A stretch of DNA of 64,000 bases from MWEI01 sp964600235 (GCA_964600235.1 CAZRIV010000001.1:62001-126000), one strand, 5' to 3'; shown: positions 25,703-34,910, counted from the first letter of the stretch. Notes: generated by a model not told the origin, from the sequence alone. Translations and numbers: made by a program.

Positions 25703-26121
25703 AAAACGGTTTCAGCATCATAGAGGTAATGCTGGCATTGTGCATCCTCATGATCTGCCTCGTGGCCTTATCCAGGATGCATCTGGTGAGCATACAGGCC
25801 AAGGTCCAGGGTGAGAGAATAACCAGGGCAGCCCTGTTGGGCGGCACCATGCTCGGAAAGTTCAGAAACAAACCGATTACCATTGAGGATCTCAAGAAGG
25901 GATGGCATCAGGACCTTGGTAATCCGAACAGAGAAAACAATGTTGATTACTACAGGTTCTGGTCGGTCAGGGACACGAGTGAAGGGAAGGATGTGAGGAT
26001 GTATGTGGCATGGACAGAAAGGGGAAGACCGGATGTAATGAACTTCGGCAGTCAGGAGGAGTTGGAATCACATTCATGCCCGCGCATAGACCTCAGGGAG
26101 ACCTTTCTCAGACCAAGATGA
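25699..26121 (+). CDS. PilV/GspI-like minor prepilin
   Basis: 140 residues from the ATG at 25699, overlapping the previous gene by 4 bp. The leader is MKNG, cleaved before FSIIEVMLALCILMICLVAL, the classical N-methylated pilin helix. The rest is short and soluble. With the preceding gene it forms a two-gene minor-pilin unit; the usual pilW, pilX and pilY1 are not present. Confidence 0.78.
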   Translation: MKNGFSIIEVMLALCILMICLVALSRMHLVSIQAKVQGERITRAALLGGTMLGKFRNKPITIEDLKKGWHQDLGNPNRENNVDYYRFWSVRDTSEGKDVRMYVAWTERGRPDVMNFGSQEELESHSCPRIDLRETFLRPR

Positions 26122-26178
26122 GAGATCTTCTCATGAGCTCCGGAGGGTTTTCAACAAAGACAGTGATCTCTTTGCCGG

Positions 26179-27588
26179 TCATTTAATCTCTACAGGGGAT
26201 TTCTGGGACGTTTGCGAGCCGTTACCGAGCTGTCCGTACAGATTATTCCCCCAGGCCCAGAGTGTCCCGTCAGTTTTGAGCGCCAGGCTGTGCACGCCCC
26301 CGGCAGATACCGCCGACCAGTCCGTGCCGCTTCCGAGCGCTTCAGGGATATTATTATCAGTACTTGTGCCATCACCGAGCTGGAAGGAGTTGTTTTTCCC
26401 CCACGTCCACAAACTGCCGTCGTTCTTGATGGCCAGAACGTGAGAACCGCCCCCGCTGACGGATGACCAGTCGCCTTCCGTTCCTACTTGTATGGGAACG
26501 CCCTGGTCGGACAGTGAACCATCTCCCAACTGACCATAATAATTATCACCCCAGGCCCGGAGGGTTGAATCTGTTTTCAGGGCAAGGCTCGAAGAGCTGC
26601 AGGCCTCCCCGAGTTTCCAATTGGTCGTGTCATCTACTCTCGTCGGAGTGCCCCTGTTGAGTTTTGAGCCATCGCCGAGCTGACCGTTGCTGTTATCTCC
26701 CCAGGCATAAAGACTGCCGTCCTTTTTAACGCCCAAGCTGTGATAATAACCTGAAGCTATGGATGACCAGTCGGATTCAGTGCCTACCTGAACGGGTTTG
26801 TTCCTGCCTTCGAGGGAATTGTCGCCGAGCTGGCCGTAGGCATTGTCACCCCATGCCCACACGGTTCCGTCTGATTTAAGCGCAAGGCTGTGAGATGATC
26901 CTGCTGCTATGGCGGTCCACACCGTTAAGGTCCCTACTTGAACCGGGACATTCCGGTCGTCGTATGTTTCATCGCCGATCTGTCCGGCATTGTTATTGCC
27001 CCAGGCCCACAGGGTTCCATCCTGCTTCAGGGCAAGGCTGTGGTTCGAGCCTGCTGAAATCGCCTTCCAGCTGGTATCCGAGCCTACCTGTGTCGGGGTT
27101 GATTTGTCGGTAAACGTGGAGTCGCCCAGCTGACCATGGGCATTCAGACCCCATGTCCACAGGGACCCGTCCGATTTCAGGGCCAATGAATGGTTCTGTC
27201 CCGCAGATATTATGTTCCAGGAGGCCGTCGTTGATGATTCAACGGTTACGGCAATGGAGTCGCTTGCCGTGTCTCCGCTGTTGTCGGTTATGGTGAGTTT
27301 AATTGTATAGGTGCCCTCAGTACTGAATATGGTTGAGCCGGGATTTTTTACCGTACTGTTTTCTGCGCCACCCCCGAAGTCCCACTGGTAGCTTATGGGG
27401 CTTTTGCCGAATTTGACGTCGCACTGGAAGTCAACCGATTGTCCTGCCGCGATGGTAACATCGCTCGATGGTGAAGTGATGTGGACGCTGAGATCGTCAA
27501 TACCCCAGAAGTTGCAACCGTACATGGAGAACAAAACGAAAATCGTGCAAACAAGTATCCGGAAATAATGGTGTTCAGCCTTGCCCAT
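26179..27588 (-). CDS. RCC1-repeat lipoprotein with PKD domain
   Basis: 469 residues from the ATG at 27588; an in-frame start at 27633 would precede the signal peptide by 15 residues. Lipoprotein signal ending FSMYGC, a PKD domain (residues about 35-115, SYQWDFGGG), then seven RCC1/BNR-type repeats of the form HSLALKSDGTLWAWGNN-x-GQLGD, expected to close one seven-bladed beta-propeller. Probably exported and anchored in the outer membrane; role unknown, perhaps adhesion. The fifth repeat is degenerate (SSSSLALKTDSTLRAWG). Convergent with the prepilin genes. Confidence 0.85.
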   Translation of the reverse strand: MGKAEHHYFRILVCTIFVLFSMYGCNFWGIDDLSVHITSPSSDVTIAAGQSVDFQCDVKFGKSPISYQWDFGGGAENSTVKNPGSTIFSTEGTYTIKLTITDNSGDTASDSIAVTVESSTTASWNIISAGQNHSLALKSDGSLWTWGLNAHGQLGDSTFTDKSTPTQVGSDTSWKAISAGSNHSLALKQDGTLWAWGNNNAGQIGDETYDDRNVPVQVGTLTVWTAIAAGSSHSLALKSDGTVWAWGDNAYGQLGDNSLEGRNKPVQVGTESDWSSIASGYYHSLGVKKDGSLYAWGDNSNGQLGDGSKLNRGTPTRVDDTTNWKLGEACSSSSLALKTDSTLRAWGDNYYGQLGDGSLSDQGVPIQVGTEGDWSSVSGGGSHVLAIKNDGSLWTWGKNNSFQLGDGTSTDNNIPEALGSGTDWSAVSAGGVHSLALKTDGTLWAWGNNLYGQLGNGSQTSQKSPVEIK

Positions 27589-27711
27589 GGGTGCGCCCCT
27601 TGATAAAAAATAACATATTAAAAGAAAAAACAAAACGCGTTATGCAGGAGATGAGAAAGTATCACTATATTTTTCCGGCAAGGTCTCTCTGTTGAGCAAG
27701 GTGTTGCTGCG

Positions 27712-27737
27712 GGGGGGCGGTCTTAAGACCGCCCCCC
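27712..27737. terminator. GC-rich perfect palindrome after groEL
   Basis: A 26-bp perfect palindrome (GGGGGGCGGTCTT and its complement) 19 bp past the groEL stop. It would form a 13-bp GC-rich stem with almost no loop. No clear T-tract on the groEL side, so it may end transcription weakly or act by stabilising the mRNA 3' end. Confidence 0.5.
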
Positions 27738-27755
27738 AAATTCTTGAAAAAGGGA

Positions 27756-29387
27756 CTACATCATGTCTCCCATGTCAGGCGGCATCCCCCCGCCGGGCAT
27801 GGTTTTCTTGTCCTCGGGGATATCGCCGATCATGACCTCGGTGGTGAGCAGAAGACCCGACACGGAAGCCGCGTTCTGCAGAGCGAATCTGGTGACCTTG
27901 GTGGGATCGATGATTCCGGCCTTCAGCATGTCCTCGTACTCGTCGGTTGCAGCATTGAATCCCTGGCTGCCCTTGAGTGCCTTCACCTTCTCCACCACGA
28001 TGCCGCCTTCAAGGCCGGCATTCTCTGCGATCTGTCGGAGTGGCTCTTCAAGTGATTTCTGGACTATCTTCACGCCGAATTTCTGGTCGCCGGGAAGGTC
28101 GAGGGAGTCGAGCTTGTCTATGCAGCGCAGAAGCGCCACCCCACCGCCGGGAAGGAACCCCTCCTCCACGGCAGCCCGTGTGGCATGCAACGCATCCTCG
28201 ACCCGGGCCTTCTTTTCCTTCATCTCCGGTTCGGTGAATGCCCCCACCTTGATGACCGCGACACCGCCTGCCAGCTTGGCGAGCCTTTCCTGAAGCTTCT
28301 CGCGGTCATAGTCCGAGGTCGTCTCTTCGATCTGGGCCTTGATCTGGGCGATGCGGCCCTGGATATCGCTGCCCTTTCCGGAACCTTCCACTATGGTTGT
28401 GTTGTCCTTGTCTATGGACACCTTCTTTGCCCTGCCCAGATCGACTACCGTGACGCTCTCGAGTTTGCGCCCGAGATCCTCCGATACCATCTGCCCGCCG
28501 GTGAGGATGGCTATGTCTTCAAGCATTGCCTTTCTCCGGTCGCCGAAGCCGGGTGCCTTGACCGCAGCGCATTTGAGCGTACCCCTGAGCTTGTTGACAA
28601 CGAGCGTGGCAAGGGCTTCACCCTCTATGTCCTCTGCAATGATGAGGAGTGCGCGGCCCTCTTTTGCAATGGTCTCGAGAACGGGGATGATATCTCTCAT
28701 GTTGCTGATCTTTTTGTCATAGATGAGGATGTACGGATCTTCCAGCATCGCCTCCATGCGCTCGGCATCGGTCACGAAGTAAGGTGAGAGGTAACCCCTG
28801 TCGAACTGCATGCCTTCCACCAGTTCCAGGGTGGTCTCCATGCCTTTGGCCTCTTCCACGGTGATGACGCCTTCCTTGCCGACCTTGTCCATGGCATCGG
28901 CAATGATCTGCCCTACCTCGGCATCACCATTGGCAGATATGCTCCCCACCTGCTCGATCTCTTTCTTGTCCTCAACGCTCCTGCTCATGGTCTTGAGCTC
29001 TTCGATGATTTTCGAAGTCGCCTTGTCGATGCCTCGCTTCAGGTCCATTGCATTCATCCCTGCAGCCAGGTATTTCAGGCCTTCGGTGTAGATGGCCTGG
29101 GCCAGCACGGTAGCGGTCGTAGTGCCGTCTCCCGCCACGTCGGATGTCTTTGATGCAACCTCTCTGACCATCTGGGCGCCCATGTTTTCAAACTTGTCCT
29201 TGAGCTCGATCTCCTTGGCAACGGTGACGCCATCCTTGGTGACATTCGGTGCACCGAACATCTTGTCCAGGACTGCGTTCCTGCCCTTCGGGCCCAGGGT
29301 CGCCTTCACGGCGTCGGCAAGCTTATTCACGCCGGAAAGCAGCTTGGCACGGGCTTCTTCGCTATACATGATTTTCTTGGCTGGCAT
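27756..29387 (-). CDS. groL: Chaperonin GroEL (Hsp60)
   Basis: 543 residues, standard length. It forms the double-ring ATP-dependent folding chamber with GroES. Conserved segments: TLGPKGRNAVLDK, GDGTTTATVLAQAI (ATP site), KAPGFGDRRKAMLEDIA, and the C-terminal Gly-Met tail GGGMPPDMGDMM. Lies 12 bp after groES with AAGGAGGTAAG before the ATG. Expression is likely heat-inducible through the CIRCE operator upstream of groES. Confidence 0.99.
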   Translation of the reverse strand: MPAKKIMYSEEARAKLLSGVNKLADAVKATLGPKGRNAVLDKMFGAPNVTKDGVTVAKEIELKDKFENMGAQMVREVASKTSDVAGDGTTTATVLAQAIYTEGLKYLAAGMNAMDLKRGIDKATSKIIEELKTMSRSVEDKKEIEQVGSISANGDAEVGQIIADAMDKVGKEGVITVEEAKGMETTLELVEGMQFDRGYLSPYFVTDAERMEAMLEDPYILIYDKKISNMRDIIPVLETIAKEGRALLIIAEDIEGEALATLVVNKLRGTLKCAAVKAPGFGDRRKAMLEDIAILTGGQMVSEDLGRKLESVTVVDLGRAKKVSIDKDNTTIVEGSGKGSDIQGRIAQIKAQIEETTSDYDREKLQERLAKLAGGVAVIKVGAFTEPEMKEKKARVEDALHATRAAVEEGFLPGGGVALLRCIDKLDSLDLPGDQKFGVKIVQKSLEEPLRQIAENAGLEGGIVVEKVKALKGSQGFNAATDEYEDMLKAGIIDPTKVTRFALQNAASVSGLLLTTEVMIGDIPEDKKTMPGGGMPPDMGDMM

Positions 29388-29399
29388 ATTCTTACCTCC

Positions 29400-29690
29400 T
29401 TACTTGGTAATGATCCCGAGGATATCATCTTCCTTCATGATGAGCAGTTCTTCCCCCTCGATCTTGATCTCGTTGCCTGCATACTTGGAGAACAGGATCT
29501 TGTCGCCCTTCTTGACGTCCAGGGCAAGGAACTTTCCATCCTCGTTCCTTTTCCCCGGGCCTGCCGCAATTACTTCACCCATCTGGGGTTTTTCCTTGGC
29601 AGTGTCGGGAATGATGATCCCACCCTTGGTTTTCTGGTCTTCCTCTATTCTCCTGACAATAACACGGTCGTGCAAAGGTTTTATCTTCAT
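29400..29690 (-). CDS. groS: Co-chaperonin GroES (Hsp10)
   Basis: 96 residues. It caps the GroEL ring: MKIKPLHDRVIVRR at the start, the mobile loop region EEDQKTKGGIIIPDTAKEKP with the GroEL-binding GGIII, and GDKILFSKYAGNEI near the end. First gene of the groESL operon. Confidence 0.98.
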   Translation of the reverse strand: MKIKPLHDRVIVRRIEEDQKTKGGIIIPDTAKEKPQMGEVIAAGPGKRNEDGKFLALDVKKGDKILFSKYAGNEIKIEGEELLIMKEDDILGIITK

Positions 29691-29728
29691 CGAAATCCTC
29701 CTTTATGAAGAAGTTTTGATTGCTTATG

Positions 29729-29755
29729 TTAGCACTCAACAATAGTGAGTGCTAA
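29729..29755 (-). promoter_or_regulatory. CIRCE operator (HrcA binding site)
   Basis: TTAGCACTC-N9-GAGTGCTAA is an exact match to the consensus CIRCE inverted repeat, 39 bp before the groES ATG. It implies repression by HrcA, which is not encoded in the window. Confidence 0.97.
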
Positions 29756-29758
29756 CAT

Positions 29759-29787
29759 GAAGTAATGGAACATATCTATGATGTCAA
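29759..29787 (-). promoter_or_regulatory. Probable groESL promoter
   Basis: On the minus strand TTGACA (29787-29782) and, 17 bp on, TACTTC (29764-29759). The -35 is perfect and the -10 poor, but the CIRCE element lies immediately downstream over the expected start site. Confidence 0.4.
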
Positions 29788-29868
29788 TGACAAATAGGTC
29801 TGATTTGATCTTATAAACATCTTTTAATGGTGATTACAAATTATCAGCTTTTGTTAAATTAAGATAAC

Positions 29869-29899
29869 TTGATAATTCTCAAGATTGATACATTATAAT
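29869..29899 (+). promoter_or_regulatory. Possible promoter upstream of glgX
   Basis: TTGATA (29869-29874) and a perfect TATAAT (29894-29899) with a 19-bp spacer. It would leave a leader of nearly 190 nt before the glgX GTG. Apart from this and the groE control region I see nothing else between groES and glgX. Confidence 0.3.
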
Positions 29900-30092
29900 G
29901 TTCACCAATTCAGCACCAGCTGGGCCTTGAAAATAATCATATGAGGGGACAGAGCTTATGCAAGACAGTCATGGACTAAAAAAACAACGACTCCCATGAC
30001 TTTTACGTTGAGTCTCTTGACTCCGTGGCCAAAGCATGAAAAATGGATATACATGATCAATGTCGTCATCGTGAAACTGAAGGGCCGTAATT

Positions 30093-32171
30093 GTGCGCAG
30101 GGGTGATGTGCACCCCGGCAGGTGTCACCCCCTGGGAGCGACTGCATATCCTGACGGGGTGAACTTCTCAATTTTCTCAAGAAGTTGCTATGAGGTTGAA
30201 CTGCTTTTATATGACGATCCTGACGACGGCCGCCCAGCCAGGGTCATAAAGCTCGATTCCAGGACAAACAGGACGTTTTATTACTGGCACTGCTTTGTAC
30301 AGGGTATCCGCCCGGGACAGATCTATGGATATCGGGTATACGGACCTTTCGACCCCGCCCGGGGCCATTATTACGACGGGCATAAGATCCTGCTCGACCC
30401 ATATACAAGGGCAGTGGCAATAGGATCAAACTATGACCGCATTGCCGGCTGCCGGCCTGGTGACAACAGCGCCCATGCCGCAAAATCGGTGGTGGTGGAC
30501 CCCATGGACTATAACTGGCAGGGGGACGAACCGCTGCGGAGCGACTACAAGACAAGCGTTATCTACGAACTCCACGTGGGGGGCTTCACCCGCCATCCCA
30601 ACTCCGGGATAAGCAGGGAGAAGAGGGGTACTTATGCCGGGCTCATGGAGAAGATCCCCTATCTCAAGGAACTCGGCATTACTGCCGTGGAACTCATGCC
30701 GGTCCAGCAGTACGATGAACAGGATGCACCGCCCGGGTTGAGCAACTACTGGGGGTACAGCCCCATGGCATTCTTTGCTCCCCATGGCGGTTACTGCTCA
30801 AAAAAAGGAGTCTTGAGCCCCCTGGAAGAATTCAGGGACATGGTCAGGGCCCTCCACAAGGCAGGCATCGAGGTCATCATGGATGTGGTGTTCAACCACA
30901 CGGCAGAGGCGGGCCATGAAGGGCCGACTTTCTGCATGAGGGGCCTGGAAAATGCCACTTATTACATCTATAACATCAAGGACCGGCGTTACGAGAATTA
31001 CAGCGGGTGCGGGAATACGGTCAACACCAACCACTCCATAGTGCGCAGGATGATCACCGAGAGCCTGCGCTACTGGGTGGAGTATATGCATGTGGACGGT
31101 TTCCGGTTCGATCTGGCATCGGTCATGGCCCGGGGGGAATACGGAGAACCCCTGGAAAAGCCGCCGATCCTGTGGTCCATTGAATCCGACCCGGTACTGG
31201 CCGGCACAAAGATTATTGCCGAGGCCTGGGATGCCGCGGGGCTGTACCAGGTTGGTTCTTTTATCGGTGAGCGTTTTGCAGAATGGAACGGACAGTTCAG
31301 GGATGACGTGAGGCATTTTATCAAAGGTGATAATTCCACCGTATACCGTCTTTCAAACCGCCTCATGGGAAGCCCGGATATCTACCCGCAGCCCGATCGG
31401 GAGACGAACCGGAGTATCAACTTCATCACCTGCCACGATGGTTTTACCATGAATGATCTGGTGTCATACAACCACAAGTATAATGAATTGAATAATGAAC
31501 AGAACCAGGACGGCAATGATTACAACCTGAGCTGGAACTACGGAACGGAAGGGCCTGCGACCGAACGGGCGACCGACGAGACCAGGCTCAGGCAGATAAA
31601 GAACTTTCTGGCATTGCTTTTCCTGTCTCAGGGAACGCCCATGCTCCTGATGGGTGACGAGGTGCGCAGGACTCAGCTGGGAAATAATAATGCGTATTGC
31701 CAGGACAATGAGATATCCTGGTTTGACTGGGATGCCGTGAAGAGGCACGAGGGACTGTTGCGGTTTGTCCAGGGACTCATCAGGTTTTCCCGCGCGAACT
31801 CCGTTTTCAACCTGAGGCATATCCCCAAGCCTCCTCATTCCGACACGGATGTGGGCATTGCCTGGCATGGTGTTCGCCTGGGCAAACCGGATTTCAGTGA
31901 CTATTCCCACAGCCTTGCCCTTGAGATGAAATCAGAGAAAGAGGGAGAGCATGTCTTTATAATGATCAATGCCTACTGGGGGCCCCTGACTTTTGAACTG
32001 CCCAGACACGACAAGGGGCAGGAATGGCACAGGATTATCGATACCTCTTTAGGGGAAGGAAAAGACTATGCCCAACCAGGCAAATCCACGCCCATGAAGG
32101 GCTTACGATACCGGCTCAGAGACCGCAGCATTGCCGTAATGGTATCACGCAGGGCCAAGAAGCATGAATAG
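30093..32171 (+). CDS. glgX: Glycogen debranching enzyme / isoamylase-type glycosidase
   Basis: 692 residues from a GTG. GH13 family: an N-terminal CBM48 domain (GATAYPDGVNFSIFSRSCYE), then the barrel with DVVFNHTAE, VDGFRFDLAS (nucleophile Asp), IIAEAWDAAG (acid/base Glu) and FITCHDGFTMNDLV. It hydrolyses alpha-1,6 branches of glycogen or limit dextrins. Typical length. A small CBM48 protein is encoded 130 bp downstream, which suggests a glycogen-related unit. Confidence 0.95.
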   Translation: MRRGDVHPGRCHPLGATAYPDGVNFSIFSRSCYEVELLLYDDPDDGRPARVIKLDSRTNRTFYYWHCFVQGIRPGQIYGYRVYGPFDPARGHYYDGHKILLDPYTRAVAIGSNYDRIAGCRPGDNSAHAAKSVVVDPMDYNWQGDEPLRSDYKTSVIYELHVGGFTRHPNSGISREKRGTYAGLMEKIPYLKELGITAVELMPVQQYDEQDAPPGLSNYWGYSPMAFFAPHGGYCSKKGVLSPLEEFRDMVRALHKAGIEVIMDVVFNHTAEAGHEGPTFCMRGLENATYYIYNIKDRRYENYSGCGNTVNTNHSIVRRMITESLRYWVEYMHVDGFRFDLASVMARGEYGEPLEKPPILWSIESDPVLAGTKIIAEAWDAAGLYQVGSFIGERFAEWNGQFRDDVRHFIKGDNSTVYRLSNRLMGSPDIYPQPDRETNRSINFITCHDGFTMNDLVSYNHKYNELNNEQNQDGNDYNLSWNYGTEGPATERATDETRLRQIKNFLALLFLSQGTPMLLMGDEVRRTQLGNNNAYCQDNEISWFDWDAVKRHEGLLRFVQGLIRFSRANSVFNLRHIPKPPHSDTDVGIAWHGVRLGKPDFSDYSHSLALEMKSEKEGEHVFIMINAYWGPLTFELPRHDKGQEWHRIIDTSLGEGKDYAQPGKSTPMKGLRYRLRDRSIAVMVSRRAKKHE

Positions 32172-32301
32172 GACGCAATACGATAGCATGGGCTCACAAT
32201 TTACCGTCAATGGTTACAAGGTATTGACTAGACCGGATTTGTTTGTATTAATATCTAGGTAAATATAATTTACATTTTTTGTGGAGAATAAGGAGGAATG
32301 G

Positions 32302-32613
32302 ATGAGTATCAAGAAGCAGTATCTCAAGACAAAATCTGTGTGCAAGGTAACCTTTACCCTTCCAAAGAACATTGCCAGATCAGCGGAATCGGTCTATCTC
32401 GTGGGTGAATTCAACGACTGGGACGCCAATTCAAATCCCATGAAACTGCAGAAAGACGGGTCATTCAGCCTGACCATCAACCTTGATAAGGGAAGGGACT
32501 ATCAATACCGCTATCTGCTCGATGGCTCTTCATGGGAAAACGACGACTGTGCTGACAAGTATGTAAGAAGCCCTTATGGCGACAGTGATAATTCCGTAGT
32601 AGTTATCGATTGA
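32302..32613 (+). CDS. Stand-alone CBM48 (AMPK-beta-like glycogen-binding) protein
   Basis: 103 residues from the ATG at 32302, preceded by AAGGAGG; an in-frame GTG at 32281 is less likely. The whole protein is one CBM48 fold: VYLVGEFNDWDANSNPMKL, then DGSFSLTINLDKGRDYQYRY and LLDGSSWENDDCADKY. Such single-domain proteins bind alpha-glucans without catalytic activity; a scaffold or regulatory role next to glgX is inferred. Confidence 0.88.
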   Translation: MSIKKQYLKTKSVCKVTFTLPKNIARSAESVYLVGEFNDWDANSNPMKLQKDGSFSLTINLDKGRDYQYRYLLDGSSWENDDCADKYVRSPYGDSDNSVVVID

Positions 32614-32830
32614 AGCTGAGCAGATGCAGGGTTGACGGCACTGACCCCTTGCACCATAACCCCTTGAGAGGCATGATGTACTCGGGATATTTCAATCCAA
32701 AGCAGCAGATTATGACAACCCCGAAAACCATGGTGGCTGCCCCGGCAAGCCTCTCGAATATATGTTCGTCTTTAAAGAGCAAGGCCCCGTAGAGAACACC
32801 GGAAAAGATGCTCATCCGCGGAATTGTCCG
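32603..32830 (-). pseudogene. C-terminal remnant of an EamA/DMT-family transporter
   Basis: On the minus strand the frame reads TIPRMSIFSGVLYGALLF followed by KDEHIFERLAGAATMVFGVV, the final two helices of a drug/metabolite transporter (flanking the usual E-x-L-x3-x2-GA motif). The upstream, N-terminal remainder is missing exactly where a partial MITE-like element (copy D) begins. After the last helix the frame runs on about 27 residues to a stop, unlike the family. Not expected to be functional. Confidence 0.5.
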
Positions 32831-32883
32831 TTCAATGCACCCTTAAAAGTTCGGGTGTGCATGGACACATTTATATGCACAAA
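32827..32883. repeat. Partial MITE-like element, copy D
   Basis: Read in reverse, TTTGTGCATATAAATGTGTC is followed by CATGCACACCCGAAC, TTTTAAGGGTGCATTGAACG and GACAATTC, which aligns with the subterminal blocks of copies A-C, and its inner end carries the TTGAACGGA motif. It breaks the transporter remnant. Confidence 0.5.
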
Positions 32884-33001
32884 CCGGCTTTTCAGGCTAC
32901 TTAAGCAAATAATTCACGGCAGAGCTTGATTCCATCCGAGAGCGGCATATATTGTTAACTAACGGCAGGGTAGGGAAATGAGAGGACACTGGGGGGGACA
33001 T

Positions 33002-33187
33002 ATGAGCGAAAAGAGATTCACTGCCCTTGAAACCATGGTGGCCTATCATGAAGACACTATTCAGAAACTCAATGATGTGGTCTACAAACAGCAGGTAATG
33101 ATCGACAGACTGGAAGAGAGGATCGATGCCTTGACAAAGCATGTAAAAGACGCCGATCAACCTGTTGCTGACGAGTCGGACAACTAG
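33002..33187 (+). CDS. slyX: SlyX family protein
   Basis: 61 residues from the ATG at 33002, with GGGGGG before it. The sequence ALETMVAYHEDTIQKLNDVV followed by YKQQVMIDRLEERIDAL is the SlyX pattern, a short coiled coil (normally FQEDTIEELN and QQ-x-IDRLE). Function of SlyX is unknown in all bacteria. No obvious partner gene here. Confidence 0.85.
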   Translation: MSEKRFTALETMVAYHEDTIQKLNDVVYKQQVMIDRLEERIDALTKHVKDADQPVADESDN

Positions 33188-33347
33188 AAATCCGGCCCAT
33201 GAGTTATTTGTTGACAGGCCTGTTGGTTCTGAAGGTTCTCAGAGACATATACGCTCGAGGCGCCCGGTACTATACCTGCGGCATAAGGTTATGCCCTGTA
33301 TAACCCCCAGCCTGACGGCCACGGCGCAGGGCGTTGACCGCTACGGG

Positions 33348-34502
33348 TCATTTCGCCTTTTCCAGGATCTCGGTCAGTTCATCATCCGTCAACACGATGG
33401 GATTGCCCTTCATGCTGCTGGCACGCCCGGCCTTGGTTACGATATCACCGAAAAGCCCCTGGTGGATCCCGAGGATTGAGAGGTTCGGCACGGACATGCT
33501 TGCACAGAGATCGTGGATCCACTGTGCCCCGTCTTCAGGGCGTGCGGACGGCTTACCCGTGACGATCCGGGCCACGTCCTCGAAGCGTTTGATTGCTGAA
33601 GAGCCTGGCGTGCGCTTTCTCAGCGCCTCGATGTTCTTTTCCACTACATGGGGCAGCAGGCTCGCGCAGATGAGTCCGTGGGAGACGTGACATTGGCCTC
33701 CTGCTGCCGCTGCAAACCCGTGGACCGCACCAAGCTTGGCATTGGCAAGGGCAATGCCGCTCAAGAGGCTGGCCAAGGACATATCTTCCCTTGCGGCTGC
33801 ATTGAGGCCGTCTTTGTATGCCCTGAAAAGAGACCTTGCCGCACGTTGGAGACCCTCACGGCAGATGCCGTCAGTCAGGGGGTTCGCACTGTTTGATACA
33901 TAAGATTCAAGGAGCTGGGTAAGTGCGTCCAGACCGGTGCTTGCAGTAACCTCGGGTGGAAGGGAATGGGTGAGTTCGGGGTCAACGACCACCAGGCGCG
34001 GGAGGAGGAAAGATGATCGCAGGCTCACCTTGACACCGTGATCCTCGGAGAGGATAACCGCGTTTTTTGTGACCTCGCTGCCTGTCCCGGCCGTGGTGGG
34101 CACGGCAATATACGGGGCAGCAGGATTTGTCAGCGGTAAGGCCTTGCCCACGACCTCGAGATAGTCATAAATGTCGCCGTTGTTCGTGATGAGCGCGGCT
34201 ATGGCCTTGCCGGCATCGATGACACTTCCTCCTCCTATGGCTATGACACAATCGCACCCGTGCTCGCGCGCCACCGAAGCGCCCTGGGTGACTGTCCGTG
34301 CGGTAGGCTCTTTCGGGACGGAATAGAGGGTGGGGACTTTTGATATGGCCTTGAGTTCATCGAGGAGTAGGGGCTGCCTGAGTCCTTTACTGCCGGTGAC
34401 AACAAGGCATTTCGTGCCCAATGATGCGGCTTCACCAATAATCTCATGAACACTCCCGGGCCCGAAGATTATTCTCTGGGCAGTGGCGAACTCGAAACGC
34501 AT
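33348..34502 (-). CDS. Iron-containing (type III) alcohol dehydrogenase
   Basis: 384 residues. N-terminal NAD(P) domain with the GGGS motif (VIAIGGGSVIDAGKAIA), PTTAGTGSEVT, then the metal site: Asp in GLDALTQLLESYVS and the His of GAVHGFAAAAGGQCHVSHGL (three His in the order HG, H, HG). It reduces aldehydes or oxidises short-chain alcohols. Family-typical length. AGGTGATC before the ATG. Confidence 0.93.
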   Translation of the reverse strand: MRFEFATAQRIIFGPGSVHEIIGEAASLGTKCLVVTGSKGLRQPLLLDELKAISKVPTLYSVPKEPTARTVTQGASVAREHGCDCVIAIGGGSVIDAGKAIAALITNNGDIYDYLEVVGKALPLTNPAAPYIAVPTTAGTGSEVTKNAVILSEDHGVKVSLRSSFLLPRLVVVDPELTHSLPPEVTASTGLDALTQLLESYVSNSANPLTDGICREGLQRAARSLFRAYKDGLNAAAREDMSLASLLSGIALANAKLGAVHGFAAAAGGQCHVSHGLICASLLPHVVEKNIEALRKRTPGSSAIKRFEDVARIVTGKPSARPEDGAQWIHDLCASMSVPNLSILGIHQGLFGDIVTKAGRASSMKGNPIVLTDDELTEILEKAK

Positions 34503-34604
34503 GGCAGATCACCTCGAAGTGATTTTTTTTATCATACACGCTGAAGCGGGATGAATGGGTATATCTTGCCTGAGATAGTCTGAATAATCAATGCACCGGG
34601 CTGT

Positions 34605-34910
34605 CTACCACCTTTCATCGCCAGGGAAGATGTTCGTGTACCTGATGCTGTGCCTGGGTTCGGCCATCATGATCTCTACCGATTCCTTCCAACGTCTGTA
34701 ATGCTCGGTCAGCTTGTGGTCAGAGACGGCCGCCTCGGATCGATAGACCTCAACCAGCACGAATCTTCCCGGTTCGTCGTTCTGCTGTATCACATCGAAT
34801 CTGGCCACACCCGGCTCACGGATGCTGTTGGAGGCATTGGCCATGGATGCCTCTTTGAACTTCTCTATCGAGTCCGGCTTTACATGGATAAAGACATGGA
34901 CGATGACCAT
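34605..34910 (-). CDS. Antibiotic-biosynthesis-monooxygenase-fold protein, LsrG/YgiN-like
   Basis: 101 residues from the ATG at 34910, which has AGGAG upstream; an earlier start adds five residues. A dimeric ferredoxin-like fold: MVIVHVFIHVKPDSIEKFKE, NSIREPGVARFDVIQQ, RFVLVEVYRSEAAVSDH and a C-terminal SIRYTNIFP. This pattern is closest to LsrG-type (phospho-AI-2 isomerase) and quinol-monooxygenase members. No lsr genes nearby, so the substrate is open. Confidence 0.85.
   Translation of the reverse strand: MVIVHVFIHVKPDSIEKFKEASMANASNSIREPGVARFDVIQQNDEPGRFVLVEVYRSEAAVSDHKLTEHYRRWKESVEIMMAEPRHSIRYTNIFPGDERW

Noticed and set aside
26200..27200. Repetitive DNA that might be a CRISPR or tandem repeat array
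   Set aside because: The periodicity is explained by seven diverged RCC1 protein repeats within one gene.
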